From: Sutcliffiella horikoshii
GTDB lineage: Bacteria; Bacillota; Bacilli; Bacillales; Bacillaceae_I
DNA: 64,000 nt
Direction: 5' to 3'
NCBI RefSeq assembly: GCF_002157855.1
Contig: NZ_CP020880.1
Coordinates: 682,001-746,000 of the forward strand
Under the pieces are notes generated by a model. It was given only the letters and a program-made list of their open reading frames with translations, was not told the DNA's origin and ran no database searches. The stretch's first letter is position 1, and each line of letters opens with the position of its first letter. Made by a program: the position numbers and the translations under genes. Shown piece after piece: positions 16,416 to 25,188 of the stretch.

Positions 16416-16883
16416 ATGGAGAGAAGGTTGTTAAATCTATTAAATATACTGTGTATGGTCTACTTACCATATGTATTTAAAGGTTCAAAAATGAGAGAGA
16501 ATTTACTGGTTTTTTTCCTAAAGGGAGTTATTTCGATTTTACTTGATTCTTATGTAGTAGGAACTAAAAAAATTGCTTATCCGGTAAGGCCTTTTTCAAA
16601 AATTTTCAGTACAAATATTATTTATGATTTGTTGTTCTTTCCAATATTAAGTGTCATTTGGGTTAGAATATCTTACCATGATAAATGGAAAACCTTACTA
16701 CTAAAAAGTATGATTTTTAGTGTTCCAATGAGTTTATGTCAATGGTGGCTAGAAAAAAACTCAAGATTATTTGAGTGGAAAAAATGGTCTGCTTTCCATA
16801 CATTTGGCAGTATCAATTTTACCTTGTTTTTAGTTAGAGGTATTATTGGCTTCTTAAAAAGAGTAGAAGCGATGAAGCAGTAG
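16416..16883 (+). CDS. CBO0543 family small membrane protein
   Basis: 155 residues with about four hydrophobic segments and the family's conserved KKIAYPVRPF motif followed by IIYDLLFFPILSVIWVRISY. CBO0543 proteins are common in Bacillaceae and Clostridia and have no known function. AAAGGG precedes the ATG. Its 3' end overlaps the open frame of a histidine kinase remnant. Confidence 0.75.
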   Translation: MERRLLNLLNILCMVYLPYVFKGSKMRENLLVFFLKGVISILLDSYVVGTKKIAYPVRPFSKIFSTNIIYDLLFFPILSVIWVRISYHDKWKTLLLKSMIFSVPMSLCQWWLEKNSRLFEWKKWSAFHTFGSINFTLFLVRGIIGFLKRVEAMKQ

Positions 16884-16894
16884 CGGAAACCCTG

Positions 16895-17266
16895 ATGCAT
16901 GCCTGTATGGAAAGTGAAATGAAGCAAGTGTTCATCAACCTTTTGAAAAATGCCTTTGAAGCGATGCCGCGTGGCGGAGAGGTAACCATCCGTCTAAAGG
17001 AAACAGCCGATTCGGTTTATGTAGAATTTGAAGATCAAGGGGTCGGCATCTCTCCTGAAAAGATTAAGGAGCTGGGGGAACCCTTTTTTACAACAAAAAA
17101 AAGAACAGGCTTAGGCCTGCTTGTTACAAATAAAATTATAAAAAATCATAATGGCTCTCTTAATTATGAGAGTGAATTGAATAAAGGAACGGGTGCAAGG
17201 ATTACACTGGAAAAGCAAAACGCTGGGGCAGCGGAAGTCAAGCTTGCAGCAAATGTGATGGAATAG
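16895..17266 (+). pseudogene. C-terminal ATPase fragment of a sporulation-type histidine kinase
   Basis: The fragment contains only the HATPase_c domain: N box EMKQVFINLLKNAFEAM, G1 DQGVGI, F box EPFFTTKK and G2 RTGLGL. This N-box sequence is typical of KinA/KinB/KinE-type kinases. The dimerisation/phosphoacceptor and sensor parts are missing and no ribosome binding site precedes the first ATG. The upstream sequence belongs to the CBO0543 gene. It looks like the end of a deleted kinase gene, though expression of an isolated ATPase domain cannot be excluded. Confidence 0.8.
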
Positions 17267-17268
17267 AG

Positions 17269-17303
17269 GAGAGTGCTGGGATAATAAGCACTCTCTTATT
17301 TTT
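17269..17303 (+). terminator. Terminator after the kinase remnant
   Basis: GAGAGTGCT pairs with AGCACTCTC, followed by TTATTTTT. It overlaps the end of the convergent thioesterase gene. Confidence 0.85.
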
Positions 17304-17808
17304 GTTCTGAAAATCCACTTGTCAGCTTGGAAGCTAGCGCTTTGGATTCTGCTCTTCTAGTGCGTCGTGCTTTTGCCCGTTCTTCCCCGGTTTTGTTTAG
17401 GTACAACTCTTCTTCTGTTTCTGGTGTGATAGAAGGTACTGGAGCAGGCTTTCCTTGATCATCTAGTGCCACAAACGTTAAAAAGGCTGTCGCTGCAATG
17501 TTCTTGGTACCTTTTGTTAAATCCTCCGCTGTCACTTTGACAAAGACTTCCATGGAAGAATTCCCGGTCCATGTTACAAATGATTCAAAAATAACAGCAT
17601 CTGTCGGTCGGATTGGGGATAGAAAATCCACCGAGTCCATGGAGGCTGTTACACATTCACAACGGCACATGCGGGCAGCAGAAATAGAGGCAAGCATGTC
17701 CACATCCGATAACAGTTTACCTCCGAACAAGGTATTATGGTTGTTAATGTCGTTTGGAAACACTCGGCTGGTTCGAATGACACGGGTATCTTTGCAGGTT
17801 TTGTTCAT
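17296..17808 (-). CDS. Acyl-CoA thioesterase (hotdog fold, YkhA-like)
   Basis: A single hotdog domain of 170 residues: VFPNDINNHNTLFGGKLLSDVDMLASISAAR contains the conserved N-x-x-N-x-x-F-G-G-x-x-x-x-x-x-D active-site pattern, followed by SMDSVDFLSPIRPTDAV. It resembles B. subtilis YkhA and hydrolyses acyl-CoA esters in the cytoplasm. The C-terminal 40 residues are basic and probably flexible. The start has AAGGAG upstream. Confidence 0.9.
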   Translation of the reverse strand: MNKTCKDTRVIRTSRVFPNDINNHNTLFGGKLLSDVDMLASISAARMCRCECVTASMDSVDFLSPIRPTDAVIFESFVTWTGNSSMEVFVKVTAEDLTKGTKNIAATAFLTFVALDDQGKPAPVPSITPETEEELYLNKTGEERAKARRTRRAESKALASKLTSGFSEQK

Positions 17809-17969
17809 TGGGATTCTCCTTCAATTTGTTGTAGATGAAGTTATTTTAGCATTATTTTCCTTGTTGCCAAAATGTGAACTGTCTTATGGTGAGCTTTCTG
17901 TAATTAATTTGGGTGTCCTAGAGGGTATAATAGAAGTAACGACAAGACAGACGAAAAGAAGGGGATATG

Positions 17970-19433
17970 ATGACCAGTCAAAAAAACTTAAATGAAATAG
18001 GTTGGAATTTTGCAAATAGCTATGAATCTCTGCCTGAATTATTTTTTTCTGAAATAGAGCCAAACCCTGTGGAAGCACCTAAATTAATTGTGCTTAATGA
18101 ATCAGTGGCAGATGAACTAGGACTTCGTGCGGATGCATTAAAGGGGTCGGACGGTTTAAACGTTTTTGCAGGTAATACGGTTCCAGAAGGTGGATCCGGA
18201 ATAGCCCAGGCTTATGCTGGCCATCAGTTTGGTAATTTTACGATGCTTGGGGATGGTCGAGCGCTTTTGGTTGGAGAGCAAATTACGCCTGAGGGTGGCC
18301 GTTTTGATATTCAGCTAAAGGGATCAGGACGTACTCCGTATTCCCGTGGTGGGGATGGTCGTGCGACATTAGGGCCAATGTTGCGAGAGTATATTATTAG
18401 TGAAGCCATGCACGGTTTGGGGATACCAACGACTCGCAGTTTAGCGGTGGTGACGACTGGAGAAGAGGTGTTGCGTGAAGGACTGCTACCTGGAGCGGTC
18501 ATGACACGCGTTGCCTCTAGTCACCTGCGTTTTGGAACTTTTCAGTTTGCAGCGCAGTGGGGGGATTTGGAAAAATTAGAGGCCTTGGCTGATTATGCAA
18601 TGAAGCGTCACTATCCTGAGTTAGATACAGGTGATTATCTGGGCTTTTTTAGAAAAGTGATGGAACGACAGGCAGAGCTGATTGCGAAATGGCAGCTCGT
18701 TGGTTTTATCCACGGTGTAATGAACACGGATAACATGACAATCAGCGGGGAAACGATCGACTATGGACCATGTGCGTTCATGGATGTGTATGATCCGGCG
18801 ACCGTGTTCAGTTCCATTGATGGGCAGGGTCGGTATTCTTATGAAAATCAACCGCGTATTGGTGGTTGGAATTTGGCGCGTTTTGCGGAAGCCTTGTTGC
18901 CTTTGTTTGATGAGGACCAGAAGCGTGCAGTGGAGTTGGCGCAAGAGGAGTTATATAAGTTTTCCGATTTGTATAAGGGGTTTTGGCTGTCAGGTATGCG
19001 TGCTAAGCTTGGTTTATTTGGTGAAGAGTCTGGGGATGAAGCTTTGGTACAGGGGCTGCTTGATGTGATGAAGGAAAGTAAGGCCGATTTTACGAATACG
19101 TTTCGTGATTTGACGTTGGGGGAGCTTGATTTGGAAGTGAGGCCTGCTTTTAGTGAGTGGCATTCGTTGTGGCAGGAGCGGTTGGGAAGGCAGAGTGAAA
19201 GTGCCGAAAGTGTGCGGGAGTTGATGCAGAAGAGTAATCCTGCGGTTATCGCGCGTAACCACCGCGTCGAAGCGGCTTTGTTGGCTGCGGTGGAGCATGG
19301 GAATTATGGTGTGATGGAGAATTTGGTGAAGGTGTTGCGTGATCCGTTTGCGTATTCGGTTGAGCAGGATGATTATTGTGTGGCGCCGGGTGCGGGTGTG
19401 ACGGCAGGATACCGGACGTATTGTGGGACTTAA
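17970..19433 (+). CDS. selO: SelO (YdiU) protein adenylyltransferase
   Basis: About 487 residues of the SelO pseudokinase family, which transfers AMP from ATP to protein Ser/Thr/Tyr residues. Visible features: [17 protein letters not shown], the nucleotide-binding [22 protein letters not shown], the [20 protein letters not shown] catalytic/metal-binding block, [17 protein letters not shown], and the C-terminal YRTYCGT. In animals the C-terminal residue before G-x is selenocysteine; here it is Cys, as usual in bacteria. ATG 17970 has GGGG 5 nt upstream; 17967 is an alternative. A possible TATAAT lies at 17926. Confidence 0.93.
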   Translation: MTSQKNLNEIGWNFANSYESLPELFFSEIEPNPVEAPKLIVLNESVADELGLRADALKGSDGLNVFAGNTVPEGGSGIAQAYAGHQFGNFTMLGDGRALLVGEQITPEGGRFDIQLKGSGRTPYSRGGDGRATLGPMLREYIISEAMHGLGIPTTRSLAVVTTGEEVLREGLLPGAVMTRVASSHLRFGTFQFAAQWGDLEKLEALADYAMKRHYPELDTGDYLGFFRKVMERQAELIAKWQLVGFIHGVMNTDNMTISGETIDYGPCAFMDVYDPATVFSSIDGQGRYSYENQPRIGGWNLARFAEALLPLFDEDQKRAVELAQEELYKFSDLYKGFWLSGMRAKLGLFGEESGDEALVQGLLDVMKESKADFTNTFRDLTLGELDLEVRPAFSEWHSLWQERLGRQSESAESVRELMQKSNPAVIARNHRVEAALLAAVEHGNYGVMENLVKVLRDPFAYSVEQDDYCVAPGAGVTAGYRTYCGT

Positions 19434-19442
19434 TGCGGATTT

Positions 19443-19527
19443 TCGTTTTGGCACGAACTTGACCTGTTTTGGCACGAACTCGGGCGGTTTTGGAACGAAC
19501 TTGGTTGATTTCCGCACGAACTCAGGC
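19443..19527. repeat. ~21-bp tandem repeat, four units (GGCACGAACT family)
   Basis: Four units share TTTTGGCACGAACT with variable 6-8 nt linkers, directly after selO. The same family recurs at 44133-44214. Confidence 0.8.
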
Positions 19528-19559
19528 GTAAATTAGGTTTTTTCTGTTAAAAATACCCA

Positions 19560-19710
19560 TCTCAGTACCCGAAATTTAATTGAAACAGGAAAAACGGTAA
19601 CAGATAGGCCGTCTCAGAGCCCGAACTGCGATTGGAACAAGAAAAACGGTAACAGAGAGGCGGTCTCAGTGCCCAAACTGTCATTAATATTAGAAAAACG
19701 GTAACAGACA
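19560..19710. repeat. 52-bp tandem repeat, about three copies
   Basis: The anchor AAAAACGGTAACAGA occurs at 19590, 19642 and 19694, exactly 52 bp apart, with CTCAG-x-x-CCC in the same position in each unit. Its sequence is unrelated to the 52-bp repeat at 11411. No gene is visible between 19434 and 19810. Confidence 0.85.
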
Positions 19711-19810
19711 ATTTGTCACTGTGCATTCGCCTCCACAGCCACAGTAACTAACCGTCCTCCCTAAGACCAAAGATGATATAATAACTAAAATGATAAACAG
19801 AGGTGATCAA

Positions 19811-20380
19811 ATGTCACTATCAAAAGAGTCATTTACCTCCCTAGAAAAATATTATGAAATCCGCGAATCAAGTGACCATCTGTACGAGTATATTGATGGC
19901 TCTATCTTTATGTCTCCATCTCCGTCCACCAAACATCAACGAATATCAGGCCGGCTTTTGGTAAAAATAAGCAATTACCTCACCCAAAAGAATGACAACT
20001 GTGAAGTGCTTGCCGCTCCAAATGATATTGAACTTTCCAAAGAAGGCATGGAAGAGACTAATATAGTCATTCCCGACCTGGCTGTAATGTGTGATAAAAG
20101 TGGATTCACGGATACCAAATACGTTGGCGTACCCGATATGATTGTTGAAATTTTAAGTCCATCCAATCAATCTCATGATCTTATCACAAAGCTAAATCTT
20201 CACATGAAATACGGGGTCAAAGAATATTGGATCATAAACCCAATGCTGAACTCCATCACAATCTACTCCCTTAACAAAGAGGAAGTATACGAACAACATG
20301 CTATAAAAACAGATCTAGGGACAATTACCTCAAAGCTTTTAAATGGGTTTCACCTTGAACTAGAACATATTTTCAAATAA
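19811..20380 (+). CDS. Uma2 family (PD-(D/E)XK fold) putative endonuclease
   Basis: About 189 residues of the Uma2/DUF820 family: YEYIDGSIFMSPSPSTKHQRISGRL, then NIVIPDLAVMCDK, PDMIVEILSPSNQSHDLITK and YWIINPMLNSITIY. The PDLAV and VEILSP motifs carry the acidic residues of a restriction-endonuclease-like site. Physiological role unknown. The start is placed at 19811 because AGAGGTGATCAA fits that ATG rather than one at 19790. Solitary gene. Confidence 0.85.
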   Translation: MSLSKESFTSLEKYYEIRESSDHLYEYIDGSIFMSPSPSTKHQRISGRLLVKISNYLTQKNDNCEVLAAPNDIELSKEGMEETNIVIPDLAVMCDKSGFTDTKYVGVPDMIVEILSPSNQSHDLITKLNLHMKYGVKEYWIINPMLNSITIYSLNKEEVYEQHAIKTDLGTITSKLLNGFHLELEHIFK

Positions 20381-20381
20381 A

Positions 20382-20412
20382 AAAGGTCAAGGATTCCTCA
20401 TCCTTGACCATC
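20382..20412 (-). terminator. Bidirectional terminator between Uma2 and bmrA
   Basis: GGTCAAGGA pairs with TCCTTGACC. On the minus strand the stem is followed by TTTTTT, so it best serves bmrA. Confidence 0.8.
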
Positions 20413-20428
20413 TTTGTTCCCCAACTAT

Positions 20429-22165
20429 TTAAGTAAGCTGTTGCTCCGCGAACTCACGATACAACTTATGCGACTCCACTAACTCCTGATGAGTCCCCAT
20501 CCCAGTGATCTCACCTTTTTCAATAAAAATAATCTTATCCGCATTCACAATCGTAGACAATCTATGGGCGATCACAAATGTTGTTCGGCCTTCCATCAGC
20601 CTTGTCAACGCCTGCTGGACTATTCCTTCAGATTGACTATCCAGACTTGCCGTTGCTTCGTCCATCATTAAGATTTTTGGATCTCGCAAAAAGGCACGGG
20701 CAATCGCGATGCGTTGGCGCTGCCCGCCTGATAGCATAACTCCGCGTTCACCAACCTCCGTATCAAGTCCTTTTGGGAACTCTTGAATGAACTGATCGGC
20801 ATAAGCCATTTTGGCGACTTCCCATAAGCGATCATCTGTCAAAGATTCTTTATTTTCCAGCCCATAAGTTAAATTATCCCGAATGGTTCCAGCCATCATC
20901 GGGCTGTCTTGAGAGACATAACCAATCTGCTGGCGCCACGCTTTCATAGATAATGAGCGGATTGGCAAAGCCCCAACAAAAATTTCTCCGTCTGTTGGCT
21001 CATAAAAACGTTCAAGCAATCCGAAAAGCGTACTCTTTCCGCCACCGCTCGGTCCTGCAAAAGCCACCATCATGCCAGGTTCGACATCAAAGGAAACATT
21101 GCGCAAAATCGGCTCGTCTTCGTTATAACCAAAGGATAAACCTTTAACGAAAACAGGTTGATTGGTAATATCCGCAGCCAATCCCTCTTGTCCTGGCTCG
21201 TCCTCAATTTCCAGAATATCAATGATTCGTTCTGTCGCCCCTTTAGCCTTCTGTAACTGTGTAAAAAACATTGTAAAGGATGTAATCGGAAAGATAATTT
21301 GAAACAGGTAAAGTAGGAATGCAACCAGCGCACCGGTTGTCATCGTTCCTTCTGCAACACGAATTCCGCCGTAGCCGATGATCACAACGATGACAAGCAT
21401 GACGACCATATACATAAGCGGTCCGATAATGGCAAAGATTCGAGCTTCCCTCAAACCAAATGTCAGTAGTGTACGAATACCTGACTGCCCCTTTGCTTCC
21501 TCTGCCGTTTCCGCGTTGGATGCTTTCATTAGTCGGATCTCACTTAAAGTCTGCTGGACACTGCCGGTAAAATTGGCCGTTTCATCTTGCATGCCACGGG
21601 AGATTTTCGCCATTTTTGTACCAAGTGGAATCATGACAAGCGTCGTGACTGGAACAGATATCAGCATAAGCAAGGTCATTTTCCAATCCATGATAAAGAG
21701 GATCGTGACAGCCCCGATGATAGTGATGATCCCTGTGATGAACTGGGGGAAGTGTTGGGAGATTAAATCTTTCACAATCCCGGTGTCATTGACCACACGG
21801 CTGACCGATTCGCCACTTGTTTTTTTATCAAAATAACTGACAGGAAGGCGGATCAATTTGAACCACATTCTCTCGCGTAGGCCGGCAACGATGCTTTGGC
21901 CGACATAGGCGAGGGAGTAGGTGGAAAGTCCGTCAATAACGGCTCGGACAATAAAGACAGCCGCAATGGCAACAATCAGTCCAACACTGAGCGATTCCAT
22001 GGAAAAACCATCGACAAGTTGCTGAGTGAGCAATGGGATGGTTAATCCAACCATTGTGGTGATAAGGCTGCCGATTAACCCTAGTGTCAATGCAACCTTG
22101 GGAATGTTGGTTGACATGATGAGAGAGATGAATTTCTTCAGATTCTTATTTTTTGCTGGTTCCAT
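20429..22165 (-). CDS. bmrA: BmrA-type multidrug ABC exporter (half-transporter)
   Basis: 578 residues: six TM helices (residues about 25-300), then a nucleotide-binding domain with Walker A GPSGGGKST (371-379), Q loop YVSQDSP, signature LSGGQ (478-482), Walker B ILMMDE (498-503) and switch IAHRLST. Long stretches match B. subtilis BmrA (IPLLTQQLVDGFSM, YFDKKTSGESVSRVVNDT, LREARI). BmrA homodimers pump out drugs and dyes using ATP. Single-gene unit on the minus strand, divergent from a TetR gene with its own target. Confidence 0.93.
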   Translation of the reverse strand: MEPAKNKNLKKFISLIMSTNIPKVALTLGLIGSLITTMVGLTIPLLTQQLVDGFSMESLSVGLIVAIAAVFIVRAVIDGLSTYSLAYVGQSIVAGLRERMWFKLIRLPVSYFDKKTSGESVSRVVNDTGIVKDLISQHFPQFITGIITIIGAVTILFIMDWKMTLLMLISVPVTTLVMIPLGTKMAKISRGMQDETANFTGSVQQTLSEIRLMKASNAETAEEAKGQSGIRTLLTFGLREARIFAIIGPLMYMVVMLVIVVIIGYGGIRVAEGTMTTGALVAFLLYLFQIIFPITSFTMFFTQLQKAKGATERIIDILEIEDEPGQEGLAADITNQPVFVKGLSFGYNEDEPILRNVSFDVEPGMMVAFAGPSGGGKSTLFGLLERFYEPTDGEIFVGALPIRSLSMKAWRQQIGYVSQDSPMMAGTIRDNLTYGLENKESLTDDRLWEVAKMAYADQFIQEFPKGLDTEVGERGVMLSGGQRQRIAIARAFLRDPKILMMDEATASLDSQSEGIVQQALTRLMEGRTTFVIAHRLSTIVNADKIIFIEKGEITGMGTHQELVESHKLYREFAEQQLT

Positions 22166-22273
22166 ATATTGTGATCTCCTTTAAAAAGGTATGCTTGATA
22201 ATTGTACGTTCATAAGACAAGTTAGTTCCTTTATCATTGTGACAGATTGAGGAACATGTTTCCAATTTTACAG

Positions 22274-22303
22274 TTGACAACAGTATTTCCAAAGGTTTAT
22301 ATT
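22274..22303 (+). promoter_or_regulatory. Promoter of the tetR gene at 22342
   Basis: TTGACA, 18-nt spacer, TATATT, immediately followed by the candidate operator at 22308. Confidence 0.6.
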
Positions 22304-22307
22304 TTAA

Positions 22308-22322
22308 TTAAACAGTGGTCAA
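22308..22322 (+). promoter_or_regulatory. Candidate TetR operator 1
   Basis: TTAAACAGTGGTCAA, a near-palindrome (reverse complement TTGACCACTGTTTAA), lies between the -10 box and the tetR start, where binding would block transcription. A matching site precedes the next gene. Confidence 0.65.
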
Positions 22323-22341
22323 TAAAAAGGATGAGTAAGGA

Positions 22342-22911
22342 ATGTCACCTAGAAAAGCGGTAACAAATGAATTAACACAAAGTATGGTAATGGACGCGGC
22401 CCGCGAGTTGTTCCGAAAGAAAGGGTATCAGCAGGTTTCTATGCGGCAGATAGCAACAGCGTTAGGGTATAGTCATGGTGCCATTTATTATCATTTCAAA
22501 AATAAAGCAGAACTTTTTTATGCCATGATTGAAACGGATTTTAAAGAGCTAGATCAATGGCTGGACAATGTGATGATGCAGGACCTTGATAACAGAACGA
22601 AATTAAAGCAAGTTTTGCTTGAATTCATCCGATTTGGCCTCACGCACAAAAGCCAATATGAGATGATGTTTTTGTTGTCAGATGAAGAAGTAAAAAGCTA
22701 TGTAAATAAAGGTCCGAATGATTCTTATGAGAAGTTTGCTAAAGCCATAATGGAGTTGAGCAATCAATCTATAAGCATCCAACATGCATGGTCCATTTTC
22801 CTCTCGTTGCACGGTTTCGTCAGTCATTACTGTCGGTGTGATGCAGACTATGATGAAGTAAAAGGGTTAGCAGAATCACATGTGAATTTTATCCTAACAG
22901 CTTTAGGGTAA
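22342..22911 (+). CDS. TetR/AcrR family regulator
   Basis: 189 residues with an N-terminal TetR HTH (VSMRQIATALGYSHGAIYYHFKNKAELF) and a helical effector domain. Its own promoter and the downstream epimerase gene both carry the TTGACCA-type palindrome, so it probably represses itself and that gene. bmrA lies divergently upstream but shows no such site. Ligand unknown. Confidence 0.9.
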   Translation: MSPRKAVTNELTQSMVMDAARELFRKKGYQQVSMRQIATALGYSHGAIYYHFKNKAELFYAMIETDFKELDQWLDNVMMQDLDNRTKLKQVLLEFIRFGLTHKSQYEMMFLLSDEEVKSYVNKGPNDSYEKFAKAIMELSNQSISIQHAWSIFLSLHGFVSHYCRCDADYDEVKGLAESHVNFILTALG

Positions 22912-22928
22912 AATTTTTTAAAGATTTA

Positions 22929-22943
22929 TTGACCAGTGGTTAA
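22929..22943 (+). promoter_or_regulatory. Candidate TetR operator 2
   Basis: TTGACCAGTGGTTAA, almost perfectly palindromic and matching operator 1 in opposite orientation, 20 nt before the epimerase start codon. Confidence 0.65.
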
Positions 22944-22962
22944 AAATCAGGGGGTATTTTTT

Positions 22963-23901
22963 ATGAAAAAAGCAATGGTAATTGGAGCTTCAGGCGGGAT
23001 GGGGTACGCACTCGTGATGGAACTTGTTAGTCGTGGAGTGGAAGTGGTGGTTTTTGCCAGAGGAAAAGAGAGACTCGGGGAGCTTTTTGGCAGAGAAGAA
23101 AAAGTGACGATCATAGCTGGAGACGCTAGTGAAAAGAAACAAGTTTCCCTTGCTGCCAATGGAGTGGATGTGATCTTTCATGCAATGAACCTTCCATATG
23201 AAGAATGGAAGGGAAAACTTTTGCCAGTCACCCAAAACATCATAGAAGCAGCAATAGAGAACGGTGCAAAGCTTGCGGTGGTGGATAATATCTATGCATA
23301 TGGTAAAAGCGGTGGGAGTCGGCTGAAAGAGTGTATGGAGAAAAAACCGCATACCAAAAAAGGGAAGCTTCGAAAGGAAATGGGGGAAATGATTCAACAG
23401 GCCAACATTCCGACTTTGATCTGCCACTTTCCAGACTTCTACGGACCAAATGCAACGAATACCTATATTCACTTTACCCTTGAACAACTTTTGAAAAAGA
23501 AGAAGGGTGGTTTTGTAGGACCAAATCATATTGAAAGAGAATTTATTTTTACAAAAGATGGGGCAAGGGTGATGGTGGAATTAGCTTTAAGAGAGGATGC
23601 CTATGGACACAATTGGAATATCCCTGCTGTGTCGACCATTACAGCGAGGGATTTCGAAAAGATAATAAAAGAGCAACTAGGAAAAGATAAGCAGCTTTAC
23701 TACATCACCAAACCGATGTTTGCGCTTTTTGCCCTTGTTGCTGGAAAAGGGATGCGTGAGGCAGTGGAAATGCAGTATATCAATGCCGAGCCTACCATTC
23801 TATCAGGGGAAAAGCTAACAAGGTTTTTAGGAGAATGGAACAGTACTCCATATGAAAAAGGTATAGAAGAAACCATAGGGTATATGAAGAACCAAATATA
23901 A
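22963..23901 (+). CDS. NAD-dependent epimerase/dehydratase family protein (extended SDR-like)
   Basis: A 312-residue Rossmann-fold protein with the N-terminal nucleotide motif MVIGASGGMGYAL (GxxGxxG pattern), GVDVIFHAMN, and DNIYAYGKSGG in the position of the active-site Tyr region; later CHFPDFYGPNATN. The classical YxxxK is not conserved, so it may be an atypical NAD(P)-binding protein. The start at 22963 has GGGGG upstream. Probably controlled by the neighbouring TetR protein through the operator just upstream. Confidence 0.83.
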   Translation: MKKAMVIGASGGMGYALVMELVSRGVEVVVFARGKERLGELFGREEKVTIIAGDASEKKQVSLAANGVDVIFHAMNLPYEEWKGKLLPVTQNIIEAAIENGAKLAVVDNIYAYGKSGGSRLKECMEKKPHTKKGKLRKEMGEMIQQANIPTLICHFPDFYGPNATNTYIHFTLEQLLKKKKGGFVGPNHIEREFIFTKDGARVMVELALREDAYGHNWNIPAVSTITARDFEKIIKEQLGKDKQLYYITKPMFALFALVAGKGMREAVEMQYINAEPTILSGEKLTRFLGEWNSTPYEKGIEETIGYMKNQI

Positions 23902-23908
23902 GCTAGAA

Positions 23909-23941
23909 AAGGGGAATCAGTTGTTATGTCTGATTCCCCTT
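23909..23941 (+). terminator. Terminator between the epimerase and AI-2E permease genes
   Basis: AAGGGGAATCAG pairs perfectly with CTGATTCCCCTT around a 9-nt loop. A-rich on one side and weakly T-rich on the other, so it may act in both directions. Confidence 0.8.
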
Positions 23942-23958
23942 AAAAAGTTAGTGTTCAG

Positions 23959-25026
23959 CTACGCCCTTCGCAGCCGGTAAACTTCATAAAGATTCTTCGT
24001 CACAACCTTCAACACCGAATACACCGGAACCGCCAATAGGATTCCAATAAATCCGTAAAGCTTTCCTGCTGCAAGAAGAAGCAAAATGACGGTTAAAGGG
24101 TGAATGGACAGCTTGTTTCCGATAATCTGCGGGGACACAAGATTTCCTTCAATTTGTTGCACGATTGCAAGAAGTATCAATATTTTCACGACCATAAATG
24201 GATCTGTCATCAGTCCGATGATCACTGCGGGCAGTACGCCTAAAGCAGGACCGATAATGGGAACGACAGCCGTAATCACGATAAATAGGGCCAACACAAG
24301 CGCATAATCCAATCCGATGATGAGATAGCCTATGTACATAAGAAAGCCGTTTACCAATGCCACAATCATTTGTCCGCCAATGTAGGTGGATAAGGTTTTG
24401 TCGATATCGGTCAACAATCTCTTCCCTTCGTCATGGTGCTTGTTCGGCAGCATTTTCAAGATAAACGGCAAGAGTTTATGGCCATCCTTTAGAAAATAGA
24501 ACAAGATGAATGGGACGACCACAAGGATGGTCACAAAGTTGGTGATGGAGGAAATGATGGAAGATACGTTTTCTCCAATGCGCTGGGACTGGTCCTTTAA
24601 AAAGGCTAGCCCTCTCTTTTTAGCTTCCTCATAAGAAATGAGACCGAAGTTATTGTCATCCATCAGTTCCTTTGTTTGTTCTTCATTTTTTTCAAGAAAA
24701 GCTGGGAAGTCTTCTGCAAACTGTACGACCTGCTCCTCAATTTTCCCTCCAACAGAAAAGCCACCTAATACTGCTCCTCCAATAATAGCTGAGAATACAA
24801 GAATGATAGCCAAAGTCCTGGGGATATACTTTGACTTTGCGAGAAAATTCACGAGAGGCTTTAAGATATAAAATAGAAAGCCGGCAAATAGAATTGGAAA
24901 GAATAGAGTTGTGATGAAGCTGATAATTGGATTTACTATAAATTGAACTTCACTTAATAGAAAAACAATAAGTAATACTAGAATGGTACCTGTTGCATAT
25001 TTAAAGAACGGGTGTCTAATCCACAT
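23959..25026 (-). CDS. AI-2E family (PerM/TqsA-type) membrane transporter
   Basis: 355 residues with about eight TM helices: an N-terminal group (YATGTILVLLIVFLLSEV, FFPILFAGFLFYILKPLV), a central cytoplasmic helical section (residues about 110-190), and the conserved VVPFILFYFLKDG, TAVVPIIGPALGVLPAVIIGL and QQIEGNLVSPQIIGNKLSIHPL motifs. Members export autoinducer-2, sodium or other solutes; the substrate is unknown. The start has GGAGG upstream. Confidence 0.88.
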   Translation of the reverse strand: MWIRHPFFKYATGTILVLLIVFLLSEVQFIVNPIISFITTLFFPILFAGFLFYILKPLVNFLAKSKYIPRTLAIILVFSAIIGGAVLGGFSVGGKIEEQVVQFAEDFPAFLEKNEEQTKELMDDNNFGLISYEEAKKRGLAFLKDQSQRIGENVSSIISSITNFVTILVVVPFILFYFLKDGHKLLPFILKMLPNKHHDEGKRLLTDIDKTLSTYIGGQMIVALVNGFLMYIGYLIIGLDYALVLALFIVITAVVPIIGPALGVLPAVIIGLMTDPFMVVKILILLAIVQQIEGNLVSPQIIGNKLSIHPLTVILLLLAAGKLYGFIGILLAVPVYSVLKVVTKNLYEVYRLRRA

Positions 25027-25124
25027 GCTATCCCTCCAATTGAAGTAATAGTAGTTTATTCCCTTTTTTAGAGTTGGATTAAACAGGAATAAACACGGAT
25101 CAAAGTATTTACTTTTTTCACCTT

Positions 25125-25173
25125 CATACTGTATGATACATAGTATAAAACATACTGTACGACATATAGTATG
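25125..25173 (+). promoter_or_regulatory. Two tandem PadR-type operators
   Basis: Two 23-bp near-palindromes, each beginning CATACTGTA and ending in ATAGTATR, at 25125-25147 and 25151-25173 (26 bp apart). They lie immediately upstream of the padR ribosome binding site and fit autorepression. Confidence 0.75.
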
Positions 25174-25188
25174 AAAAGAGGTGAGCAG

